A DNA stretch of 64,000 nucleotides from Luteimonas panaciterrae. Lineage in GTDB: Bacteria > Pseudomonadota > Gammaproteobacteria > Xanthomonadales > Xanthomonadaceae. Shown here one piece after another: positions 57,786 through 64,000 of this stretch (position 1 is the first letter of the stretch; the number at the start of each line of letters is the position of its first letter). A program made the position numbers and the translations under genes. The DNA lies in the NCBI RefSeq assembly GCF_020511115.1, contig NZ_JAJAVH010000012.1, positions 1 through 64,000 of the forward strand. Reading direction: 5' to 3'. The notes below the pieces were generated by a model. That model saw only the letters and a program-made list of their open reading frames with translations, did no database searches and was not told the DNA's origin.

Positions 57786-57803
57786 TCGTCATTTGGTTGT
57801 AAC
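57786..57803 (+). promoter_or_regulatory. PHO-box-like direct repeat upstream of pstSCAB
   Basis: TCGTCAT-TTGG-TTGTAAC, 5/7 and 5/7 matches with correct 4-base spacing, 62 bases before the second pstS ATG. CATCAT or CATATC about ten bases downstream could be the -10. Confidence 0.58.
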
Positions 57804-57864
57804 AAAAACATCATTTCATATCGACAACCGCTGGCCATTGGCCGGCTACCTCTCGGAGTCGCCC

Positions 57865-58959
57865 ATGAACCTCGCCCCGGTCCGATTGGCCGCATTGACC
57901 CTCTCCACCCTGCTCTTCGTCGCGGCCTGCAAGCCCGGCGGCGATCAGGCGCCAGCCGCGAACGGCAACGAGCCCGCCGCGGGCGCCGCGCAGAGCGGCG
58001 ACAAAGTCACCGCCGAGATCACCGGCGCCGGCGCGACCTTCATCTATCCGCTGATCTCCAAATGGTCGGCCGACTACAACAAGACCACCGGCAACAAGGT
58101 CAACTACCAGTCGATCGGCTCCGGCGGCGGCATCGCGCAGATCAAGGCCGGCACCGTCGACTTCGGTTCCAGCGACAAGCCGCTGCCCAGCGATGAACTC
58201 GCGGCCGCAGGACTCGGCCAGTTCCCGTCGGCGATCGGCGGCGTCGTGCCGGTCGTGAATCTCGAAGGCATCGAATCCGGCAAGCTGCGCCTGACCGGCG
58301 CGCTGCTGGCCGACATCTTCCTGGCCAAGATCACCACCTGGAACGATCCGGCCATCGCCGCCGCGAATCCGGGCGTGACGCTGCCCTCGACCAAGATCAA
58401 CATCGTCCATCGCTCGGACGGCTCCGGCACCAGCTTCAACTTCACCAACTACCTGTCCAAGGTCAGCGCCGACTGGAAGGCGAAGGTCGGCGAAGGCACC
58501 TCGGTGCAGTGGCCGGGCGGCGTCGGCGGCAAGGGCAACGAAGGCGTGGCCTCCTACGTGCAGCAGATCAAGGGTTCGATCGGCTACGTCGAACTCGCCT
58601 ACGCGCTGCAGAACAAGATGACCTACCTGGCGCTGCAGAACGCCGCCGGCAACTTCGTGCAGCCGAGCGCGGAATCGTTCCAGGCCGCCGCCGCGTCCGC
58701 CGACTGGAAGAACGCCAAGGACTTCAACCTGGTGATCACCAACGCCGCCGGCGCGGATGCCTGGCCGATCACCGCCACCAATTTCATCCTGATGCACAAG
58801 CAGCCCAAGGATGCCGCGCGTTCGAAGCACACGCTGGAGTTCTTCAAGTGGGCCTACGAGCAGGGCCAGGACCAGGCGAAGTCGCTCGACTACGTGCCGC
58901 TGCCGCCGGAACTGGTGCAGCAGATCGAGGCGTACTGGGCGTCCGAGTTCAAGGGATGA
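57865..58959 (+). CDS. pstS2: Second PstS, predicted lipoprotein
   Basis: A 364-residue phosphate-binding protein, with ATG 57865 seven bases after GGAG. The N-terminus (LTLSTLLFVAACKPGG) has a lipobox VAAC, so this copy should be membrane-anchored, unlike the first PstS. A Gly/Ala-rich linker (DQAPAANGNEPAAGAAQSG) precedes the domain: ITGAGATFIYPLISKWSADY, GSGGGIAQIKAGTVDFGSSDK, HRSDGSGTSFNF. First gene of pstS2-pstC-pstA-pstB-phoU. Confidence 0.95.
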   Translation: MNLAPVRLAALTLSTLLFVAACKPGGDQAPAANGNEPAAGAAQSGDKVTAEITGAGATFIYPLISKWSADYNKTTGNKVNYQSIGSGGGIAQIKAGTVDFGSSDKPLPSDELAAAGLGQFPSAIGGVVPVVNLEGIESGKLRLTGALLADIFLAKITTWNDPAIAAANPGVTLPSTKINIVHRSDGSGTSFNFTNYLSKVSADWKAKVGEGTSVQWPGGVGGKGNEGVASYVQQIKGSIGYVELAYALQNKMTYLALQNAAGNFVQPSAESFQAAAASADWKNAKDFNLVITNAAGADAWPITATNFILMHKQPKDAARSKHTLEFFKWAYEQGQDQAKSLDYVPLPPELVQQIEAYWASEFKG

Positions 58960-59044
58960 TCCTGGCCCGCGACGCGGGCCATGACGGCAAGACACAACAT
59001 CCCCACCACAGCGGGAAAGAGCAGTCGCAGGGCATACGCACGAC

Positions 59045-60016
59045 ATGAACGCCACCACCCTTTCCGCACAAATCGCGCCCACCGGGCGCGACATCCGCGA
59101 CGCGCGCAACGATCGCTTCTTCCGCTACGCGCTCACCGGCGCCGTCATCTTCGTGCTGGTGGCGCTGGCGAGCGCGGCACTGTCGATGCTGTGGGGCGGA
59201 CGCGACGTGCTGTCGGAAGAAGGCCTGAGCTTCTTCTATTCCTCGGAATGGAATCCGGTCGAGAACAAGTACGGCGCGCTGGCGCCGATCTACGGCACCA
59301 TCGTCACCGCGATCATTGCCATGCTGATCGGCGTGCCGATCAGCTTCGGTATCGCCCTGTTCCTCACCGAAGTGGCGCCGCGCTGGCTGCGCGGCCCGGT
59401 CGGCAGCGCGATCGAACTGCTCGCCGGCATTCCCTCGATCATCTACGGCATGTGGGGCCTGTTCGTGCTGGTGCCGGTGATGACCGAATACGTCACACCC
59501 TGGCTCAACGACAATCTCGGTACGCTGCCGGTGATCGGCCGCCTGTTCCAGGGGCCACCGCTCGGCATCGGCATTCTCACCGCCGGCTTCGTGCTGGCGA
59601 TCATGGTGATTCCCTTCATCAGCTCGGTGATGCGCGAGGTCTTCCTCACCGTGCCGACGCGATTGAAGGAATCGGCGTACGCGCTCGGCTCCACGCGCTG
59701 GGAAGTGAGCTGGGACATCGTGCTGCCCTACACGCGCTCGGCGGTGATCGGCGGCATCTTCCTCGGCCTCGGCCGCGCGCTGGGCGAAACCATGGCGGTC
59801 GCCTTCGTGGTCGGCAACTCGGTCTCGCTGTCGGCCTCGCTGCTGGAACCCGGCACCACGATCGCCGCGCTGATCGCCAACGATTTCGGCGAGGCGACGC
59901 AGACCTACCGCTCCGCGCTGCTCCTGCTTGGCTTCGTCTTGTTCATCGTCACCTTCGTCGTGCTCGCCATCGCCCGCTTCATGCTGATGCAGCTCTCGCG
60001 CAAGGAGGGCAACTGA
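59045..60016 (+). CDS. pstC: Phosphate ABC transporter permease PstC
   Basis: A 323-residue inner-membrane permease. Six helices typical of the BPD type: YALTGAVIFVLVALASAALS, YGTIVTAIIAMLIGVPISFG, LAGIPSIIYGMWGLFVLVPV, ILTAGFVLAIMVIPFISSVM. The EAA loop reads ALGSTRWEVSWDIVLPYTRSAVIGGIFLGLGRALGETMAV, with EAA-like ALGxTRW and LGETMA. Start ATG 59045 comes 85 bases after pstS2; stop overlaps pstA by one base. Confidence 0.96.
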   Translation: MNATTLSAQIAPTGRDIRDARNDRFFRYALTGAVIFVLVALASAALSMLWGGRDVLSEEGLSFFYSSEWNPVENKYGALAPIYGTIVTAIIAMLIGVPISFGIALFLTEVAPRWLRGPVGSAIELLAGIPSIIYGMWGLFVLVPVMTEYVTPWLNDNLGTLPVIGRLFQGPPLGIGILTAGFVLAIMVIPFISSVMREVFLTVPTRLKESAYALGSTRWEVSWDIVLPYTRSAVIGGIFLGLGRALGETMAVAFVVGNSVSLSASLLEPGTTIAALIANDFGEATQTYRSALLLLGFVLFIVTFVVLAIARFMLMQLSRKEGN

Positions 60017-60906
60017 TGAACGCCACCACGCTGACCGCCGAGCAACGTTACGCGGACAAACTGTACGGCCGCCGCAAGATCATCAATGGCATCGCCCTGG
60101 CGATGTCCTGCGTCGCGGCGATCTTCGGCCTGATCTTCCTCGCCTGGATCCTGTGGACGCTGCTGTCGCGCGGCATCCAGGGCATCAACTGGAAGCTGTT
60201 CACGGAGATCACCCCGCCGCCGATGGAAGAAGGCGGCCTGATGAACGCCTTCAAGGGTTCGTTCCTGATGTGCGCGATGGGCATCCTGATCGGTACGCCG
60301 CTCGGCATCGCCGCCGGCACCTGGCTCGCCGAATACGGCAACGCGCGCAAGCTGGGCACGGTGGTGCGCTTCGTCAACGACATCCTGCTGTCGGCACCGT
60401 CGATCGTGCTCGGCCTGTTCGTCTACACGCTGGTGGTGATGCAGCTGGCCGGCGGCGACTTCTCCGCGCTCGCCGGCGCGATCGCGCTGGCCTTCATCGT
60501 GCTGCCGGTGGTGGTGCGCACCACCGACGAGATGCTGCGGCTGGTACCGGCGCAGATGCGCGAGGCCGCGCTCTCGCTCGGCGTGCCGCAGTGGAAAGTC
60601 ATCATCCAGGTGCTGTACCGCAGCGCTTCGGCGGGCATCGTCACCGGCATCCTGCTGGCGCTGGCGCGCATCAGCGGCGAGACCGCGCCACTGCTGTTCA
60701 CCGCCTTCGGCAATCTCTACGACAGCAACAACATCTTCAAACCGATGGCCAGCGTCCCGGTCGTGATGTACCAGTTCGCCGGCAGCCCGTACGACAACTG
60801 GCGCACGCTAGCCTGGGCCGGCGCGCTGGTGCTCACCGTTTTCGTCCTGCTGGTCAGCCTCGGGGCGCGCACGCTACTGCTGCGCAAGCGCATCTCGCAC
60901 GACTAA
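60016..60906 (+). CDS. pstA: Phosphate ABC transporter permease PstA
   Basis: A 296-residue permease, partner of PstC. Helices include IINGIALAMSCVAAIFGLIFLAWILW, GSFLMCAMGILIGTPLGIAAG, and ALVLTVFVLLVSLGARTLLL; the coupling loop is AALSLGVPQWKVIIQVLYRSASAGIVTGILLALARISGETAPLLFTA, key ALSLGVPQWK and SGETAPLL. Starts in the last base of the pstC stop (TGATG). Confidence 0.96.
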   Translation: MNATTLTAEQRYADKLYGRRKIINGIALAMSCVAAIFGLIFLAWILWTLLSRGIQGINWKLFTEITPPPMEEGGLMNAFKGSFLMCAMGILIGTPLGIAAGTWLAEYGNARKLGTVVRFVNDILLSAPSIVLGLFVYTLVVMQLAGGDFSALAGAIALAFIVLPVVVRTTDEMLRLVPAQMREAALSLGVPQWKVIIQVLYRSASAGIVTGILLALARISGETAPLLFTAFGNLYDSNNIFKPMASVPVVMYQFAGSPYDNWRTLAWAGALVLTVFVLLVSLGARTLLLRKRISHD

Positions 60907-60933
60907 TCCGCACGATCCATCCGGAACTTCCCC

Positions 60934-61767
60934 ATGAACGATCTCCACCACATCGAAGACACCGCCCCCCGCAGGATCGCGACGCAATCGCGCGCGACCG
61001 AGCCCGCGGCGGCACCGGTCAAGATCGCGGCGCGCAACCTCGATTTCTACTACGACAAGTTCCACGCACTGAAGTCGATCAACCTCGAGATTCCGGAGAA
61101 GCGCGTCACCGCGTTGATCGGCCCTTCGGGTTGCGGCAAATCCACGCTGTTGCGCATCTTCAACCGCATCTACGCGCTGTATCCGAAGCTGACGGCGACC
61201 GGTGAGGTGCTGCTCGACGGCGAGAACATCCTCTCGCCGAAGTACCCGATGAACCGTCTGCGCAGCAAGGTCGGCATGGTGTTTCAGAAGCCCGTGCCGT
61301 TCCCGATGACGATCTACGAGAACATCGCCTACGCGATCCGTCATCACGAGAAGCTGTCGAAGTCGGAAATGAACGATCGCGTCGAGCACGCGCTGCGCCA
61401 GGGCGCGCTGTGGGACGAGGTCAAGGACAAGCTCTCGCAAAGCGCGCTCGGCCTCTCCGGCGGCCAGCAGCAGCGCCTGTGCATCGCGCGCGCGGTGGCA
61501 CTCAAGCCGAGCGTCCTGCTGCTCGACGAACCGACCTCGGCGCTGGACCCGATCTCCACCAGCCGCATCGAGCAGCTGGTCGAGGAGCTGAAGGTGGATT
61601 ACACCATCGCCATCGTCACCCACAACATGCAGCAGGCCGCGCGCGTGTCCGATTTCACCGCCTTCATGTACCTGGGCGATCTGATCGAGCATGGCGCGAC
61701 CGAGACGATCTTCTCGAACCCCACCAAGCAGCAGACCGAAGACTACATCACCGGCAGATTTGGGTGA
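60934..61767 (+). CDS. pstB: Phosphate ABC transporter ATPase PstB
   Basis: A 277-residue ATPase: Walker [11 protein letters not shown]-loop [19 protein letters not shown] (FPMT(S) is typical of PstB), signature [16 protein letters not shown], Walker [15 protein letters not shown]-loop [16 protein letters not shown]. The N-terminal 30 residues are a variable extension. 27 bases after pstA; stop 74 bases before phoU. Confidence 0.97.
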   Translation: MNDLHHIEDTAPRRIATQSRATEPAAAPVKIAARNLDFYYDKFHALKSINLEIPEKRVTALIGPSGCGKSTLLRIFNRIYALYPKLTATGEVLLDGENILSPKYPMNRLRSKVGMVFQKPVPFPMTIYENIAYAIRHHEKLSKSEMNDRVEHALRQGALWDEVKDKLSQSALGLSGGQQQRLCIARAVALKPSVLLLDEPTSALDPISTSRIEQLVEELKVDYTIAIVTHNMQQAARVSDFTAFMYLGDLIEHGATETIFSNPTKQQTEDYITGRFG

Positions 61768-61841
61768 GGAATCGCGCTTAGCCGATGTCCGATCGGCAGA
61801 CGACAACCTCAGCATTCATCGAAACGCATCCGAGAACCCAC

Positions 61842-62546
61842 ATGAGCACCCAGCCCCACGACCACATCGTCAAGAGCTACGACGAAGAACGCCGCCGCAT
61901 CCAGAGCGACGTCCTGCGCATGGGCGAGATGGCCACTGCGCAACTGGAGGCCGCGCTCGATGTGGTCGAGCGACGCGACGACCGCGCCGCGGAACGCATC
62001 ATCGGCAACGACGAGGAGATCGACACGCTCGAGCGCACGATCAGCCACGATGCCATGACGCTCGCCCTGCGCGGGCCGCTGGCGCGCGATCTGCGCGAGA
62101 TCCTCTCCACCCTGCGCGTTGTCTCCGACATCGAACGCATCGGCGACTATGCCGCCAACGTCGCCAAGCGCTCGATCGCGCTCAACCTAGCGCCGCCGCT
62201 GCCGCACACCCGCGGCCTGCACGCGCTGGGCGCGCTCGCCGCGCAGCAGGTGCGCGACGTGCTGGAAGCCTATCGCGACAACGACGCCGAAGTGGCGGTG
62301 AAGATTCGCGAACGCGACGCCGACCTGGACGCGCAGTACACCGGCCTGTTCCGCGAACTGCTCACCTACATGATGGAAGACGCACGCGCCATCACGCCGT
62401 GCACGCATCTCCTGTTCATGGCCAAGAACATCGAGCGCATCGGCGACCACGCCACCAACATCGCCGAGAACATCTGGTTCCAGGTGCATGGTGAAGAGCC
62501 ATTGCCGCCCCGCGAGAAGCGCGACGAGACCAACACGGCCGCCTGA
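61842..62546 (+). CDS. phoU: Phosphate-specific transport system accessory protein PhoU
   Basis: A 234-residue, all-helical protein that links Pst transport to PhoR signalling and damps phosphate uptake. Two PhoU domains each carry the metal-binding (E/D)xxxD motif: STLRVVSDIERIGDYAANVAKR and FMAKNIERIGDHATNIAENIWF. ATG 61842 (MSTQPHDHIVKSYDEERR) is the family start; the frame is open to 61785. PhoB/PhoR are not in the window. Confidence 0.96.
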   Translation: MSTQPHDHIVKSYDEERRRIQSDVLRMGEMATAQLEAALDVVERRDDRAAERIIGNDEEIDTLERTISHDAMTLALRGPLARDLREILSTLRVVSDIERIGDYAANVAKRSIALNLAPPLPHTRGLHALGALAAQQVRDVLEAYRDNDAEVAVKIRERDADLDAQYTGLFRELLTYMMEDARAITPCTHLLFMAKNIERIGDHATNIAENIWFQVHGEEPLPPREKRDETNTAA

Positions 62547-62764
62547 GCGGCCTGATCGAAGCCACCCGACGCGGCAGACGTCTTGCTCCGCGCGGGATCA
62601 TGCTGCACTGCAACTTCGATCGCGCGCCCCTGCTTCCGGGGATAAACCAGCGCTGAACCCATTCAGCTCACTTTTGCGGCGGCGCGCAACGCCCGCCGCA
62701 CTGCCGGCCTCCTGTATTGCGTGCGGATGATCGTCATCCGCTATCTTGCGCACACAGGGAGCCC

Positions 62765-63343
62765 ATGACCGATCAGTCCGCCGAGTCCAGCAATGCCGGC
62801 AGCGCATTCCAGCAGCAGCTCCAGCGCGCGCGCTCGGGCGATCGCGCCGCCCTGGAACGCGTGCTCGCGCATTCGCGCCAGGACTTGCGCCGTTATGCCG
62901 AATATCACTGCGAGATCAACGACGTCGAGGACGCCGTGCAGGAAAGCCTGCTGCTGATTTCGCGCAAACTCGGCGGCCTGCGCGCGCTCGAGGCCTACAC
63001 CTCCTGGTTGTTCCGCATCATCAAACGTGAATGCAATCGCCTCAAGCGGGCGCGCCGGCATCTGGTGTTGCTGCCGACCCTCGAGGAGATCGACGGGCCG
63101 TACTACCCCGCCCCCGACGGACTGCTCCGCGACGTGGCCGCGGCGTTGGCGGCGATGCCCGCCCACTACCGTGAGATCGTCCTGCTGCGCGACCTGGAAG
63201 GTTTGACCATCGCCGAGATCGCCACGCAGCTTGACCTCCATCCCGAAGCCGCCAAGGCCCGCTTGCATCGCGCACGCAGCCTGGCGCGACAATACCTGTC
63301 CCCCGCACCCGAGATTCCCGAAGCCTTAACCGTTGCCGGTTAA
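62765..63343 (+). CDS. ECF-type RNA polymerase sigma factor
   Basis: A 192-residue sigma factor. Region 2: ALERVLAHSRQDLRRYAEYHCEINDVEDAVQESLLLISRKLGGLRALEAYTSWLFRIIKRECNR, read here by motif (DVEDAVQESLL, YTSWLFRIIKR). Region 4 helix-turn-helix: HYREIVLLRDLEGLTIAEIATQLDLHPEAAKARLHRARS (key AEIATQLDL-HPEAAKARLHRAR). Start ATG 62765, four bases after AGGGAG. No anti-sigma gene is adjacent. It ends 48 bases before the EGKCG-precursor gene; in bufferin-type systems an ECF factor often controls the precursor operon, so metal stress regulation is likely by inference. Confidence 0.92.
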   Translation: MTDQSAESSNAGSAFQQQLQRARSGDRAALERVLAHSRQDLRRYAEYHCEINDVEDAVQESLLLISRKLGGLRALEAYTSWLFRIIKRECNRLKRARRHLVLLPTLEEIDGPYYPAPDGLLRDVAAALAAMPAHYREIVLLRDLEGLTIAEIATQLDLHPEAAKARLHRARSLARQYLSPAPEIPEALTVAG

Positions 63344-63391
63344 CATCACCACCCCTTGCGGGCCCAGCCCGCACCAATAGGAGAGAGCATC

Positions 63392-63883
63392 ATGTCCAAC
63401 ACGAAGAAGCCCGTCGCACTCGCCATCGGCGCCACCCTTGCCGGCGGCTTGATGCTGTCCGGCTCCGCTTTCGCGTCCACGCAGCTGGCACAGGGTTACC
63501 TGCTGGGCGCAGCACAGGACACCCCCACCGCCGAGAAGGCGAAGGAAGGTTCCTGCGGCGGCGACAAAACGAAGAAGGAAGGCAGCTGCGGCGGCGAGAA
63601 AAAGGCCGAGGGCAAGTGCGGTGAAGGCAAGTGTGGCGAGGGCAAATGCGGTATCGCCAAGGCCGACACCGACAAAGACGGCAAGGTTTCGCGCGCCGAA
63701 TTCACCACCGCCCATCCCGGTAAAGATGCCAAGTTCGACAGCATCGACACCAACAAGGATGGCTTCATCGACGAAGCCGAGGCAAAAGCACATCACGAAG
63801 GCAAGTGCGGCGCCGACAAGAAGGCCGGCGAAAAGGGTGCCGAGGGCAAGTGCGGTGAAGGCAAGTGCGGTGGTTCCGTCTGA
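63392..63883 (+). CDS. Secreted EGKCG-repeat precursor with two EF hands (HvfA/bufferin-like)
   Basis: A 163-residue exported protein. Signal peptide MSNTKKPVALAIGATLAGGL ending near residue 28 (SAFA). All eight Cys are in repeated EG(K/S)CG units: Cys55 and Cys66 (EGSCG), Cys76, 81, 86 (EGKCG in tandem), Cys139, 154, 159 (EGKCG). Between blocks lie two perfect EF-hand loops, DTDKDGKVSRAE (92-103) and DTNKDGFIDEAE (119-130). EGKCG repeats in an exported peptide are the hallmark of HvfA/bufferin precursors, in which an MNIO (DUF692) enzyme with partner converts Cys to oxazolone-thioamide-type or thiooxazole copper ligands. The EF hands suggest calcium-dependent folding; I infer metal buffering. 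ATG 63392 has AGGAGAGA upstream. Confidence 0.85.
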   Translation: MSNTKKPVALAIGATLAGGLMLSGSAFASTQLAQGYLLGAAQDTPTAEKAKEGSCGGDKTKKEGSCGGEKKAEGKCGEGKCGEGKCGIAKADTDKDGKVSRAEFTTAHPGKDAKFDSIDTNKDGFIDEAEAKAHHEGKCGADKKAGEKGAEGKCGEGKCGGSV

Positions 63884-63894
63884 TATGAGTCATC

Positions 63895-63923
63895 GAACCT
63901 CCCCCTCTCGCAGGGGGAGGTTC
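63895..63923. terminator. Hairpin after the EGKCG precursor
   Basis: GAACCTCCCCC-7-GGGGGAGGTTC, 11-base stem, no U-run. It sits between the precursor and the next start, so it is more likely an mRNA-stabilising or attenuating element giving excess precursor over downstream genes. Confidence 0.6.
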
Positions 63924-63975
63924 GTCACAAGCGGCATGCGTTGCATGCCTTCTCCCTGAAGTTACTCTCGACTCC

Positions 63976-64000
63976 ATGAGTCCTCAGCCTCTCGCTCCCG
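63976..64000 (+). CDS. Start of a downstream gene, cut by the window end
   Basis: ATG AGT CCT CAG CCT CTC GCT CCC: eight codons (MSPQPLAP) before the end. A DUF692 (MNIO) enzyme is the usual next gene after an EGKCG precursor and would fit, but eight residues cannot show it. Ribosome-binding site is weak. Confidence 0.35.

Overview
The window is high-G+C gammaproteobacterial chromosome. Housekeeping blocks in the order ispH-lspA-ileS-ribF-murJ / rpsT / obgE-rpmA-rplU / uvrA, REP-type repeats and the style of the exopolysaccharide and Pho genes suggest the Lysobacterales (Xanthomonadales), possibly a Rhodanobacteraceae-like genus. This placement comes from gene order and protein character only; no 16S gene is present. 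No insertion sequence, prophage, integrase or CRISPR array was seen.

Layout. (1) 1-3045: the 3' end of glmS, then small stress or regulatory genes (AraC-type regulator overlapping a VOC/glyoxalase gene, a DUF1801 protein, and a divergent HxlR regulator / azoreductase pair). (2) 3060-26058: one long minus-strand exopolysaccharide locus of Wzx/Wzy type. In transcription order: Wzb phosphatase, Wzc kinase, a fused WecA-WecB protein, WecC, Wzx flippase, two hexapeptide acyltransferases, Wzy polymerase, a glycosyltransferase, a two-domain oxidoreductase, a heparinase II/III-like lyase, a WbuB-like glycosyltransferase, a YdcF/DUF218 protein, a small secreted Gly/Thr-repeat protein, Wza, and GfcB/GfcC/GfcD (YjbF/YjbG/YjbH) homologues. 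The fused enzyme and WecC would provide lipid-linked GlcNAc and UDP-ManNAcA, so the polymer probably contains N-acetylmannosaminuronate. (3) 26723-30355: a six-PAS GGDEF-EAL protein next to the locus, a plausible c-di-GMP input. (4) 30942-47111: tRNA-Thr(CGT), the isoprenoid / lipoprotein / translation / murein / ribosome genes, uvrA, a thioesterase, a GH31 glucosidase and a PCuAC copper chaperone. (5) 47158-52856: two crotonases, a sulfurtransferase - Nudix - DUF1289 operon, an FkpA-type PPIase, and a small CPxC protein overlapping nth. (6) 53026-62546: a phosphate block of OprP/O-type porin, two PstS proteins, PstC-PstA-PstB and PhoU, with PHO-box-like direct repeats before the porin and each pstS; a two-repeat LysM protein and a LysE exporter lie among them on the other strand. 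(7) 62765-64000: an ECF sigma factor followed by a secreted EGKCG-repeat peptide precursor with two embedded EF hands, the signature of HvfA/bufferin-type metal-buffering peptides, and the first codons of another gene.

The most promising less-described material is the EGKCG/EF-hand precursor with its sigma factor (63392-63883), the WecA-WecB fusion, the inverted repeats at two exopolysaccharide promoters, the row of hairpins at 49779-50049, and the LysM protein without a signal peptide.
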